Assembly (NCBI GenBank): GCA_018971065.1
Contig: JAGWVC010000028.1
Coordinates: 1 to 39,018, forward strand
Source: Sphingomonadales bacterium
GTDB lineage: Bacteria > Pseudomonadota > Alphaproteobacteria > Sphingomonadales > Sphingomonadaceae
DNA: 39,018 nt
Direction of reading: 5' to 3'
The notes under the pieces were generated by a model, which made no database searches, was not told the origin of the DNA, and saw only the letters and a list, made by a program, of their open reading frames with translations. Position numbers and translations under genes: made by a program. Positions within the stretch are counted from its first letter, which is position 1. Each line of letters opens with the position of its first letter. Shown piece after piece: positions 26,105-34,365 of this stretch.

Positions 26105-26135
26105 AGCCCCGCCGCGTCGGCTACGCTGCGGGGCT
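26105..26135 (-). terminator. Possible terminator or attenuating hairpin after sucC
   Basis: AGCCCCGC (26105-26112) and GCGGGGCT (26128-26135), 8-bp perfect stem. The minus-strand tail TTGACCTT is poor in U, so readthrough into etfB is plausible. Confidence 0.5.
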
Positions 26136-26158
26136 CTCATATTCAACAACAAGATCGC

Positions 26159-27361
26159 TTATTTCGCGACCTTCTTCACCTCGGCCACGATCTTCTGCGC
26201 GGCATCGCCCAGGTTGTCGGCCGGGATGATCGGCAGGCCCGATTCGGCCATGATCTTCTTGCCCAGATCGACGTTGGTGCCTTCCAGGCGCACCACCAGC
26301 GGCACCGACAGGTTGACGTCCTTCGCCGCGGCAACGATGCCCTCGGCGATGGTGTCGCACTTCATGATGCCACCGAAGATGTTGACCAGGATGCCCTTCA
26401 CGGCCGGGTCGGACAGGATGATCTTGAACGCCGCCGTCACCTTCTCGGTGGTTGCGCCGCCGCCCACGTCAAGGAAGTTGGCCGGGAACATCCCGTTCAG
26501 CTTGATGATGTCCATCGTCGCCATCGCCAGGCCGGCACCGTTGACCATGCAGCCGATGTCGCCGTCCAGCTTGATGTAGGCCAGGTCGTACTTGCTGGCC
26601 TCGATCTCGGCGGCGTCCTCTTCGGTCTCGTCGCGCAGCGCGAACACGTCGGGGTGGCGGTACAGCGCGTTCGAATCGAAGCTCATCTTGGTGTCCAGCA
26701 CCAGCAGCTTGCCGTCATTCGTTTCAACGAGCGGGTTGATCTCCAGCATCGAGCAGTCCAGCGCCACGAACGCGTCGTAGATCTGGCGGGTGATGACCTG
26801 CGCCTGCTTGTTCAGCTCGCCCTTCAGCTTCAGCGCGAACGCCACCGCGCGGCCGTGGTGCGGCATGAAGCCCTGCGCCGGGTCGATGGTGATGGTGGTG
26901 ATCTTCTCGGGGGTCGAGTGCGCGACTTCCTCTATGTCCATGCCGCCCTCGGTCGAGGCGATCACGGCGATGCGGCCAGTGGCGCGATCGACCAGCATCG
27001 ACAGGTAGTATTCCTTGGCGATGTCCACGCCGTCAGTCACGTACAGGCGGTTGACCTGCTTGCCGGCTTCACCGGTCTGGATCGTCACCAGCGTGTTGCC
27101 CAGCATTTCCTTCGCGAAGGCTTCCACTTCGTCCAGCGACTTCGCCAGGCGAACGCCGCCCTTGGCATCGGCCGGCAGTTCCTTGAACTTGCCCTTGCCG
27201 CGCCCGCCGGCATGAATCTGCGCCTTCACCACATAAAGCGGCCCGGGCAGGGTCTTGGCGGCGGCAACCGCTTCTTCCACCGAAAGGGCGGCAACACCGG
27301 CGGGGACAGCCACGCCGAACTTCGCAAGCAGTTCCTTGCCCTGATATTCATGGACGTTCAT
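26159..27361 (-). CDS. sucC: Succinyl-CoA synthetase (ADP-forming) beta subunit
   Basis: TCA-cycle enzyme subunit of 400 residues that, with SucD, converts succinyl-CoA to succinate and makes ATP or GTP. The ATP-grasp domain runs from [20 protein letters not shown] through [15 protein letters not shown]. The ligase domain has [26 protein letters not shown] and [14 protein letters not shown]. Length and motifs are standard. sucD is not adjacent; etfB and etfA follow instead, an order I recall from sphingomonads. The 126-bp gap to the divergent phosphatase gene holds a Fur-like dyad. Confidence 0.97.
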   Translation of the reverse strand: MNVHEYQGKELLAKFGVAVPAGVAALSVEEAVAAAKTLPGPLYVVKAQIHAGGRGKGKFKELPADAKGGVRLAKSLDEVEAFAKEMLGNTLVTIQTGEAGKQVNRLYVTDGVDIAKEYYLSMLVDRATGRIAVIASTEGGMDIEEVAHSTPEKITTITIDPAQGFMPHHGRAVAFALKLKGELNKQAQVITRQIYDAFVALDCSMLEINPLVETNDGKLLVLDTKMSFDSNALYRHPDVFALRDETEEDAAEIEASKYDLAYIKLDGDIGCMVNGAGLAMATMDIIKLNGMFPANFLDVGGGATTEKVTAAFKIILSDPAVKGILVNIFGGIMKCDTIAEGIVAAAKDVNLSVPLVVRLEGTNVDLGKKIMAESGLPIIPADNLGDAAQKIVAEVKKVAK

Positions 27362-27461
27362 GTTCGTCTCGCTTTCGCTGGGGGAGAGGATGGGAAGGCG
27401 GGTTGAAATCGGGGGCGCCTAAGCACATCCTTCCCATGCTGCAAAGCAAAATGTTCCACAC

Positions 27462-27478
27462 TTGCGAATGGTTCGCAA
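27462..27478. promoter_or_regulatory. Fur-like dyad TTGCGAA-TGG-TTCGCAA
   Basis: Perfect 7-bp arms around TGG. It ends 9 bp before the phosphatase ATG and 101 bp upstream of the sucC ATG on the other strand. The pattern resembles alphaproteobacterial Fur-type iron boxes (TGC-AAT-like arms, from memory). It would block the phosphatase promoter or ribosome site, or act on sucC. Confidence 0.45.
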
Positions 27479-27487
27479 ATACCCCGC

Positions 27488-28306
27488 ATGATCGACCGCC
27501 ACCGCCTTGAAATGATCATCCGCGAAGCCGGCCGCATTGCCCATGCCGCCTGGCCGGGCAACCCCGGCCGCTCCGGCCCCGATCTCGAAGTCTGGGAAAA
27601 GGCGCCCGACAATCCGGTCTGCGCCGCCGACATGGCGGTTGACGAATTCCTCAAGCGTGAACTCGGCAGGCTGCTGCCCAGCGCCGGCTGGCTGTCCGAG
27701 GAAACGGCGGACGCCCCTGAACGGCTGGCCGGCGGGCTGATCTGGCTGGTCGATCCCATCGACGGCACCCGCGATTTCATCCGTGGCCGCACCGGCTGGG
27801 CGGTCTCGGTGGCGCTGGTCAGCGCCGGCCGCCCGCTGCTGGGCACGCTCTGCGCGCCCGCGCGCCCGTTCGGCAACCAGCCCGACGAATACTGGCACGC
27901 CGAGGCGGGGCAGGGCGCCTGGCGCAATGGCGAACGCCTGCGCGCCAGCACCCGCCCGCTGCTGCCCGGCGCGCGCGTTCCGGCCGATACCCTGCATCCG
28001 GTCGATGCCGATCTGGCGCTGGTGGACAAGCCCAACTCGATCGCGCTGCGCATCGCGATGGTCGCCGCGAACGAGGCCGATCTCGTTGCCACGCTGCGCT
28101 GGGGCTGGGAATGGGACATCGGCGCCGCCGCGCTGATCGCCCGCGAAGCCGGCGCCGCCGTCACCGACGCGTTCGGCCAGCCATTGAATTACAACAAGCG
28201 CGATCCGCGCGCGTTCGGGGTCCTCGTCACCGCCCCCGCCATCCACGCGGCGGCGGCGGAGCGGCTGGCCGATCGCGCCACTGCCATCGCCGTCCACAAA
28301 CCCTGA
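27488..28306 (+). CDS. Inositol monophosphatase-family phosphatase (CysQ-like)
   Basis: Mg-dependent, Li-sensitive-type phosphatase of 272 residues. Metal ligands: SEET (about 77-80), DPIDGTRDF (about 96-104) and WDIGAAALIAREAGA near the C-terminus. CysQ removes the 3' phosphate from PAP made in sulfate assimilation; inositol-1-phosphate and histidinol phosphate are other family substrates, and the sequence does not settle which. No clear ribosome site precedes the ATG, where the Fur-like dyad lies instead. Divergent from sucC. Confidence 0.9.
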   Translation: MIDRHRLEMIIREAGRIAHAAWPGNPGRSGPDLEVWEKAPDNPVCAADMAVDEFLKRELGRLLPSAGWLSEETADAPERLAGGLIWLVDPIDGTRDFIRGRTGWAVSVALVSAGRPLLGTLCAPARPFGNQPDEYWHAEAGQGAWRNGERLRASTRPLLPGARVPADTLHPVDADLALVDKPNSIALRIAMVAANEADLVATLRWGWEWDIGAAALIAREAGAAVTDAFGQPLNYNKRDPRAFGVLVTAPAIHAAAAERLADRATAIAVHKP

Positions 28307-28373
28307 CTCTGTCCCCTCCCGCCGGGCAAGCCGCCGGAAAATGTGAAGAACTTCTTCCGCGTTCCCCACGGGA

Positions 28374-28388
28374 TTAACCATTGCTTAG
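28374..28388 (+). promoter_or_regulatory. CtrA-like site TTAA-N7-TTAG
   Basis: TTAA (28374-28377), seven bases, TTAG (28385-28388), against the CtrA consensus TTAA-N7-TTAA; the left half reads TTAACCAT. It lies 75-89 bp upstream of the FAD-oxidoreductase ATG in the 156-bp gap after the phosphatase gene, where I see nothing else. Confidence 0.45.
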
Positions 28389-28462
28389 GGCTTTTCCTTC
28401 ACTCCCCGGTAACGAGGTCGGGTGGCATTCGTCGCCGTCGGCCGGGGCTGACGGGAACGACG

Positions 28463-30034
28463 ATGGCGGATCACGGATCGCTTGACGAAGCTGGCATGGT
28501 CGATGTCGCGGTGATCGGCGCCGGCCCGGCGGGACTTACCGCCGCCTACCTGCTGACGAAGGCGGGGCTTTCGGTCACGGTGATCGAGAAGGACCCGCAC
28601 ACCGTCGGCGGGATCAGCCGCACCGTCGAGCACGAAGGCTACCGGTTCGACATCGGCGGCCACCGCTTCTTTTCCAAGAGCAAGCAGGTCGTGGACCTGT
28701 GGAACGAGATTCTCCCGCACGATTTCATCGAACGTCCGCGCCTCAGCCGCATCTATTACGAATCGAAGTTCTACTCCTACCCGCTCCGCGCGTTCGAGGC
28801 GCTGTGGAACCTCGGCATCTGGCGCTCCACGCTGTGCATGGCCAGCTTCGCCGCCGCCAAACTGCGCCCGCGCCAGTCGGTGAAAAGCTTCGAGGACTGG
28901 ACCGTGAACCAGTTCGGCAAGCGCCTCTACGCGATCTTCTTCAAGACCTACACCGAGAAAGTCTGGGGCATGCCCTGCGACGAGATGAGCGCCGACTGGG
29001 CGGCCCAGCGCATCAAGGGCCTGTCGCTGTGGGGCGCTGTCGTCGATGGCCTCAAGCGCAGCCTCGGCCTCAACAAGCGCCCGAACGACGGCATGGCGGT
29101 GAAGACGCTGCTCGAAAACTTCCGCTACCCGCGCCTTGGCCCGGGCATGATGTGGGAAGCCGCGCGTGATCGCATCATAGCCGGCGGCAACGCCGTGCTG
29201 ATGGGCCACGCCCTCAAACAGGTCGCCGCCGATGGCAACGGCGGCTGGCGCGTATCTGCCACGCACGCTGCCGGAGACCGCGTGATCCACGCCCGCCACG
29301 TCATCTCCTCGGCGCCGATGCGCGAGCTTGCCGCGCGCCTGCACCCGCTGCCCGAAAACGCGGTGGCCGCCAATGCGCTGCGCTACCGCGATTTCCTCAC
29401 CGTCGCGCTGAAGATCCGCGCCGACGACGACCTGTTCCCCGACAACTGGATCTACATCCACGACAGCAAGGTCCAGGTCGGCCGCATCCAGAACTTCCGC
29501 TCGTGGTCGCCCGAAATGGTGCCCGAATCGGGGGTCGCCTGCGTCGGCCTTGAATACTTCTGCTTCGAAGGCGACGGCCTCTGGGCGATGCCCGACGCCG
29601 ACCTGATCGCGCTCGCCACCCGCGAGATGGCGATCCTCGGCCTCGTTACCCCCGACAAGGTGATCGGTGGCGCCGTCGTCCGCCAGGAAAAGGCCTATCC
29701 GGTCTATGACGAGACCTATGCCGCCAATGTCGCGGCGCTGCGTGGCGAACTCGAAGGCAAGTACGCAACCCTCCACCTCGTCGGCCGCAACGGCATGCAT
29801 CGCTACAACAACCAGGATCACGCGATGATGACAGCGATGCTCACCGTCGAGAACATCCTCGCCGGGCACCGCGTGTACGATGTCTGGTGCGTCAACGAGG
29901 ACGCCGAATACCACGAGGCCGGCGCCGAGGGCCGCGAGGCCGCGCTGCCCGCTCGCGCGCCCACGGCCGACCAGGCCGCCGCACTCGCCTCGGTTCGCGA
30001 CGTGCCGCAGCGCGTCGGCCGCAAGGCCGCCTGA
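28463..30034 (+). CDS. FAD-dependent oxidoreductase (UDP-galactopyranose mutase/protoporphyrinogen-oxidase-like)
   Basis: Protein of 523 residues. The FAD-binding Rossmann motif is VAVIGAGPAGLTAAYLL near residue 15, with the ribose-binding Glu in VTVIEKDPHTVGG. YRFDIGGHRFFSKS, FKTYTEKVWGMPCDEM and the C-terminal LVGRNGMHRYNNQDHAM are typical of a family related to UDP-galactopyranose mutase and amine oxidases. Substrate unknown. Because a GtrA-type protein follows after 8 bp, a role with lipid-linked or envelope sugars is plausible (inference). The ATG at 28463 begins just before the Rossmann fold; the longer in-frame reading spans the CtrA-like site and is unlikely. Confidence 0.87.
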   Translation: MADHGSLDEAGMVDVAVIGAGPAGLTAAYLLTKAGLSVTVIEKDPHTVGGISRTVEHEGYRFDIGGHRFFSKSKQVVDLWNEILPHDFIERPRLSRIYYESKFYSYPLRAFEALWNLGIWRSTLCMASFAAAKLRPRQSVKSFEDWTVNQFGKRLYAIFFKTYTEKVWGMPCDEMSADWAAQRIKGLSLWGAVVDGLKRSLGLNKRPNDGMAVKTLLENFRYPRLGPGMMWEAARDRIIAGGNAVLMGHALKQVAADGNGGWRVSATHAAGDRVIHARHVISSAPMRELAARLHPLPENAVAANALRYRDFLTVALKIRADDDLFPDNWIYIHDSKVQVGRIQNFRSWSPEMVPESGVACVGLEYFCFEGDGLWAMPDADLIALATREMAILGLVTPDKVIGGAVVRQEKAYPVYDETYAANVAALRGELEGKYATLHLVGRNGMHRYNNQDHAMMTAMLTVENILAGHRVYDVWCVNEDAEYHEAGAEGREAALPARAPTADQAAALASVRDVPQRVGRKAA

Positions 30035-30042
30035 CCGCTCCC

Positions 30043-30453
30043 GTGCTGCGCCAGCTCCGCGACCTGCGCCTGCTGCGCTATCTCGGCGCCAGCGTCATTG
30101 CGCTCGGTGCCGATCTCGGTAGCTTCATGGCGCTGCTCGCGCTTGCCGCCCCGCCGGTCGCCGCCTCCGCCGTCAGCTACAGCCTCGGCATCGTCGTTCA
30201 CTGGCTGATCTCCAGCCGTGCCGTGTTCCATGACAGCGTCGCCCGTTCCGGCGTCCGCCGCACCCACCAGAAAGTGCAGTTCGTCATCTCGGCGCTGCTC
30301 GGCCTCGGTCTCACTACGCTCGTTGTCGCCATCGGCCACACCCTCGGCATCGACCCGCGCGCCGCCAAGCTTGTCGCGGTCGTCGCCAGCTTCTCGCTCA
30401 CCTGGGCGCTGCGCCAGCGCCTCGTGTTCCGCGCGCCACGCTTGCAGGCTTGA
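30043..30453 (+). CDS. GtrA-family membrane protein
   Basis: Small inner-membrane protein of 136 residues with four predicted helices (LLRYLGASVIALGADLGSF, then about 40-60, 80-102 and 108-125) and the GtrA pattern SYSLGIVVHWLISSRAVF. GtrA proteins help move polyprenyl-phosphate-linked sugars across the membrane for O-antigen or wall-glycan decoration. GTG at 30043 is the only start that gives the standard family N-terminus; it lies 8 bp past the oxidoreductase stop. No glycosyltransferase is adjacent. Confidence 0.85.
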   Translation: MLRQLRDLRLLRYLGASVIALGADLGSFMALLALAAPPVAASAVSYSLGIVVHWLISSRAVFHDSVARSGVRRTHQKVQFVISALLGLGLTTLVVAIGHTLGIDPRAAKLVAVVASFSLTWALRQRLVFRAPRLQA

Positions 30454-30511
30454 CCTCCCCCCGAAGTTGCAATCACACTGGCGAACACGCCACCGCCTTG
30501 GGAGAGGCATC

Positions 30512-31795
30512 ATGCCCGAAGTCCTCGACGCGCCTGCCGACCCCGATTTCTTCAGCGATCCCGCCGTCATCCAGGACCCGCGCGGCTATTTCGACCGCAT
30601 GCGCGCGCACGGCCCGGTCACGCGGGAGCCTTTCCAGAACTCGCTGATGGTCACCGGCTATGACGAAGTGCTGGAAGTGCTGAACCGCCGGGACGATACG
30701 TACTCCGCCGCCGTCAACGTGCTCGGCCCGGTCCAGGGTCTGCCGTTCGCCGTCTCCGGCCCGGACATCCGCACCGATCTCGACGCGCACCGTGCCGAAA
30801 TCGCCTGGTCCGATCACCTCGCCTGCTTCGACGGCGATTTCCACGCCATCCATCGCCAGTTGATGACCGACCTGCTCACCTACAAGCGGATCAAGGCGAA
30901 CGAGGTCTATATCTACGCGCTGGCCGATCGCCTGCTCGACAATCTGCTGCCACGCGGCGCCTGCAACGCCTCGGTCGAATATGCCCACGCCACCGCCACG
31001 TATGCCGTGTCCGACCTGATGGGCATCCCGGTGGAAGACCGCGCCGAGCTGGTCGATCTGCTCGGCGCCCCGCCCAGCCAGCTCGACGGCGAAGCCACGC
31101 ACCGCGTCGGTTCCGACCCGCTGATCTTCCTCAAGGACCGCTTCGACGGCTACCTTCAGGCCCGCGTCGCTGCCCCCCGCGCCGATTTGATGAGCGAGCT
31201 GCTCGCCTCCACGTACCGCGACGGCACCCACCCCACTTTCGAACGCGTCTCGCTGCTGGCGCGCTTCCTGTTCGGCGCCGGGCAGGACACCACCTCGCGC
31301 CTCATCGCGATGTGCATCCGCGAACTCGGCGACGACAAGGCGCTTCAGGCCAGGCTCCGCGCCGATCCCGCGCTGATCCCCGACTTCATCGAGGAAGTCC
31401 TGCGCGCCGATGCCCCGGTCAAGGTCGTCTATCGCCTCGCCACGCAGGACACCGTGCTGGCTGGCGAGCCTGTCCCCGCCGGCACCGTGCTCACCGTCGG
31501 CCTGTCCGCCGCCAACAACGATCCGCGCCATTTCCCCGATCCGCACCGCTTTGATATCGACCGGCCCAACAAGCGCGATCACGCCGGTTTCTCCAAGGGC
31601 GTCCACGGCTGCCTCGGCGCGCCGCTCGCCCGCATGGAAGCCCGCGTCGCGCTGGAACGCCTGCTGGCGCGCACCACCGACATCCGCATCAGCGAGGCGC
31701 ACCACGGCCCCGCCGGCGCCCGCCGCTACAGCTACGAACCCACCTACACCTTCCGCAACCTGTCCGACCTGATGATCGAATACGATCCGGCCTGA
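30512..31795 (+). CDS. Cytochrome P450
   Basis: Soluble class I-type bacterial P450 of 427 residues. The I-helix oxygen-activation motif is FLFGAGQDTTS with the acid-alcohol Asp-Thr pair, ExxR is EEVLR, and the heme loop is FSKGVHGCLGAPLAR with the axial thiolate Cys367. It would hydroxylate a hydrophobic compound with electrons from a ferredoxin and reductase, neither of which is in the window. GGGAGAGG precedes the ATG. It starts a run with three SDR genes at gaps of 19, 17 and 6 bp, so they are very likely one operon. Substrate not predictable. Confidence 0.96.
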   Translation: MPEVLDAPADPDFFSDPAVIQDPRGYFDRMRAHGPVTREPFQNSLMVTGYDEVLEVLNRRDDTYSAAVNVLGPVQGLPFAVSGPDIRTDLDAHRAEIAWSDHLACFDGDFHAIHRQLMTDLLTYKRIKANEVYIYALADRLLDNLLPRGACNASVEYAHATATYAVSDLMGIPVEDRAELVDLLGAPPSQLDGEATHRVGSDPLIFLKDRFDGYLQARVAAPRADLMSELLASTYRDGTHPTFERVSLLARFLFGAGQDTTSRLIAMCIRELGDDKALQARLRADPALIPDFIEEVLRADAPVKVVYRLATQDTVLAGEPVPAGTVLTVGLSAANNDPRHFPDPHRFDIDRPNKRDHAGFSKGVHGCLGAPLARMEARVALERLLARTTDIRISEAHHGPAGARRYSYEPTYTFRNLSDLMIEYDPA

Positions 31796-31814
31796 CCTGA
31801 ACCGGGGAAACGTC

Positions 31815-32570
31815 ATGGCCAGCCTCACCGGAAAAGTCGCCCTGGTCACCGGCAGCGGACGCGGCCTCGGCCGTGCCTGCGCGCTGCTGTTCGCCCGCGA
31901 AGGCGCGAAAGTCGTGGTGGTGGACATCAACGATGCCGACGGCGCCGAAACCGTCCGCCTTGTCGCCGATGCCGGGGGCGAGGCTGCCTATATCCACGCC
32001 GATGTCGGCAATCCCGAGGCGATCGCGGCAATGGTGCAATTCGCGCGGGACCGCTTCGGCGGCCTCGATTGCGCCATCAACAACGCCGTCGCCAGCCTGC
32101 CGCGCACGCCGTTGGCCGACATCGAGGACGACGCCTGGGATCGCGTCTTCGCGGTCAACGTCACCGGCGTGTTCCTGTGCATGAAGCATGAGATCGCCGC
32201 GATGCTCGAACGCGGCGGCGGCGCCATCGTCAATATCGGCTCGGCCAACGAGCACACCGGGATGCCCGGCCTGTCATGGTATCTCGGCGCCAAGCAGGCC
32301 GGCTATGGCATGACCAAGTGCGCCGCGCACGACTATGGCGCGCAAGGCATCCGCGTCAACGCGGTCGGCCCCGGCCCGATGTGGACGCCGCTGCTGCGCG
32401 AAACCGCCGCAAAGACCCCCGGCCATATCGAGGCGCACATCGCCCACGTGCCGATGCGCCGGCTGGGGGAGCCTGAGGAAGTGGCCGAAGCCGCCGTCTG
32501 GCTGTGCACGCCCGCCGCTTCCTATGTCCACGGCCAGACGCTGCTGGCCAACGGCGGGTACGCGATGTGA
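31815..32570 (+). CDS. SDR-family oxidoreductase 1
   Basis: Classical short-chain dehydrogenase of 251 residues. Cofactor motif TGSGRGLG (about 12-19), acidic Asp in VVVVDIND favouring NAD(H), NNAVAS, catalytic Ser in NIGSANEH, and Tyr-x-x-x-Lys as YLGAK 13 residues later. YGMTK a few residues on is the usual 'LTK' helix and not the active site. Likely oxidises the alcohol made by the P450, or a 3-hydroxyacyl-CoA. It closely resembles the next gene, which points to a tandem duplication. Confidence 0.93.
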   Translation: MASLTGKVALVTGSGRGLGRACALLFAREGAKVVVVDINDADGAETVRLVADAGGEAAYIHADVGNPEAIAAMVQFARDRFGGLDCAINNAVASLPRTPLADIEDDAWDRVFAVNVTGVFLCMKHEIAAMLERGGGAIVNIGSANEHTGMPGLSWYLGAKQAGYGMTKCAAHDYGAQGIRVNAVGPGPMWTPLLRETAAKTPGHIEAHIAHVPMRRLGEPEEVAEAAVWLCTPAASYVHGQTLLANGGYAM

Positions 32571-32587
32571 GCGGGGGGAACGGAACC

Positions 32588-33343
32588 ATGCTGCTGCGGG
32601 ACAAGGTCGCGCTCGTCACCGGCTCGGGACGGGGCCTCGGCCGCGCCTGCGCCCGCGTGTTCGCCCGCGAAGGCGCGGCGGTCGTCGTCGTCGATCTGAA
32701 CGAGGCCGACGGCGCCGAAACCGTGCGCCTCATCACCGAAGCGGGCGGCCAGGCCGCCTTCATCCGCGCCGACGTCGGCAAGTCCGCCGACATCCAGGCG
32801 ATGGTGCAATTCGCCCGCGACCGCTTCGGCGGGCTGGACTGCGCGGTCAACAACGCCGTCGCCAACATCGGCCGCACCCCGCTGCACGAAATCTCGCTGG
32901 AGGACTGGAACCGCGCCGCCGCCGTCAACATGACCGGCGTGTTCCTGTGCATGAAGTACGAGATCCGCGCAATGCTGGAACGCGGCGGCGGCGCCATCGT
33001 CAACATCGGCTCGGGCAACGAACACAGCGCCATGCCCGGCCTGTCGTGGTATCTCGGCGCCAAGCAGCACGCCTATGGCCTCACCAAATGCGCCGCACTC
33101 GATTACGGCGCGCAGGGCATCCGCGTGAACGCGGTCGGCCCCGGCTCGATGTGGACCCCGGCATTGCGGCAGACCGCCACCGAAATTCCCCACCACGTCG
33201 AAACCCTCGCCGCCCGGTCACCGTTGAAGCGCCTTGCCGAACCCGAGGAAGTCGCCGAAGCCGCCGTCTGGCTCTGCACCCCGCGCGCTTCCTACGTCAC
33301 CGGCCACACCCTCGTCGCCGATGGCGGCGCCGTTCTGGGATAA
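32588..33343 (+). CDS. SDR-family oxidoreductase 2 (paralogue of SDR 1)
   Basis: Also 251 residues. TGSGRGLG, Asp in VVVVDLNE (NAD preference), NNAVAN, catalytic Ser in NIGSGNEH and YLGAK. Roughly two thirds of residues match SDR 1 by eye, including MVQFARDRFGGLDCA and MLERGGGAIVNIGS. Differences cluster around 90-115 and 195-220, near the substrate loop, suggesting related but different substrates or stereochemistry. I chose the ATG at 32588; upstream in-frame sequence lies inside SDR 1. Confidence 0.93.
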   Translation: MLLRDKVALVTGSGRGLGRACARVFAREGAAVVVVDLNEADGAETVRLITEAGGQAAFIRADVGKSADIQAMVQFARDRFGGLDCAVNNAVANIGRTPLHEISLEDWNRAAAVNMTGVFLCMKYEIRAMLERGGGAIVNIGSGNEHSAMPGLSWYLGAKQHAYGLTKCAALDYGAQGIRVNAVGPGSMWTPALRQTATEIPHHVETLAARSPLKRLAEPEEVAEAAVWLCTPRASYVTGHTLVADGGAVLG

Positions 33344-33349
33344 TCGAAC

Positions 33350-34168
33350 ATGGACCTGCACCTCACCGGCAAACGCGCCCTCGTCACCGGCAGCAGTTCG
33401 GGAATCGGGCGCGGCATCGCGCTGGCGCTTGCCGGCGAAGGCGTCGATGTCGTCGTCCACGGCCGCAACCCCGAACGCACCCGCGCCGTCGCGGCCGAAG
33501 TCGCCGCGCTGGGCGTCACCGCCACCGTCGCGCTGGGCGATCTCGCCACCGATGAAGGCGCCGCCGCCGTCATCGCCGCCGCCCGGACTGCCGGCGCCAT
33601 CGACATCCTCGTCAACAACATCGGCGGCAACGAAGCCGCCGGCAACGGCCTGTCCGGCTGGTTCAACGACACCGCGCCGGTGTGGGCCGGCACCATGCAG
33701 CAGAACCTCGTCGCCCCGGTCCGCATGATTCACGCCTTCGCCCCCGCCATGAAGGAACGCGGCTGGGGCCGGGTCATCAACCTGTCCAGCGGTGGCGGCA
33801 GCGCCCCCACCCCGCAGGCCGCCGCCTATTGCGCCGCCAAGGCCGCGGTGAACAACCTCACCGTCGGCCTCAGCCTCGAACTCGCGCGCAGCGGCGTCAC
33901 CGTCAACACCGTCAGCCCCGGCTGCACCCGCACGGCCATGTTCGAAGGCACCCTCAAAAAGATGGGCGACGCGAACGGCTGGCCCGACGACATGGACGAA
34001 CGCGAACGCCGCTTCATGGACCTCGGCCTGTTCCCCTGCGCCTCGTCGCGCTACGGCCGCCCCGAGGAAGTGGGCGCACTGGTGGCGTTCCTCGCCAGCC
34101 CGCTCTCGGGGTTCATCAACGGCGCGAACTACCGGATCGATGGCGGGCAGGTTCAGGCGGTGAATTGA
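33350..34168 (+). CDS. SDR-family oxidoreductase 3
   Basis: Classical SDR of 272 residues, distinct from the two upstream. TGSSSGIG cofactor motif, HGRNPERTR after strand 2 (Arg-rich, favouring NADP), NNIGGNEA, catalytic Ser in NLSSGGGS and YCAAK. Resembles 3-oxoacyl-ACP reductase/FabG-like enzymes in overall plan. A loop insertion (LKKMGDANGWPDDMDERER) lengthens the substrate region. It starts 6 bp after SDR 2 and ends the plus-strand run; a structured repeat follows 15 bp after its stop. Confidence 0.92.
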   Translation: MDLHLTGKRALVTGSSSGIGRGIALALAGEGVDVVVHGRNPERTRAVAAEVAALGVTATVALGDLATDEGAAAVIAAARTAGAIDILVNNIGGNEAAGNGLSGWFNDTAPVWAGTMQQNLVAPVRMIHAFAPAMKERGWGRVINLSSGGGSAPTPQAAAYCAAKAAVNNLTVGLSLELARSGVTVNTVSPGCTRTAMFEGTLKKMGDANGWPDDMDERERRFMDLGLFPCASSRYGRPEEVGALVAFLASPLSGFINGANYRIDGGQVQAVN

Positions 34169-34183
34169 AGGAAGAAGGTTGAA

Positions 34184-34348
34184 GCAGGGGGAATCATTCC
34201 CCCTGCACCCCCGTTACCTTGGCGTTGCGCTTGGTTGCAAAGTCATTCCCGCCGCGAAGCGGCCTTAAGGCCTGCGGCGCCTCGCGCTAACTTTCGAAGT
34301 CACGCACAACACAAAGTTTCCGGGAGCGCGAGGGGGTGACCCCCTCGC
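34184..34348. repeat. Structured intergenic repeat, copy 1
   Basis: 165 bp with three modules. A: 11-bp arms GCAGGGGGAAT/ATTCCCCCTGC around C (34184-34206). B: GCCGC-GAA-GCGGC then CTTAAGGCCTGCGGCGC (34251-34280). C: 10-bp arms GCGAGGGGGT/ACCCCCTCGC around G (34328-34348). Spacers are 44 and 47 bp. It fills the gap between the convergent SDR 3 and crotonase genes, 17 bp past the crotonase stop. The spacer pairings seen in copies 2 and 3 are present with one mismatch each. Confidence 0.9.
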
Positions 34349-34365
34349 ATCTTCCTCTAACCTTC

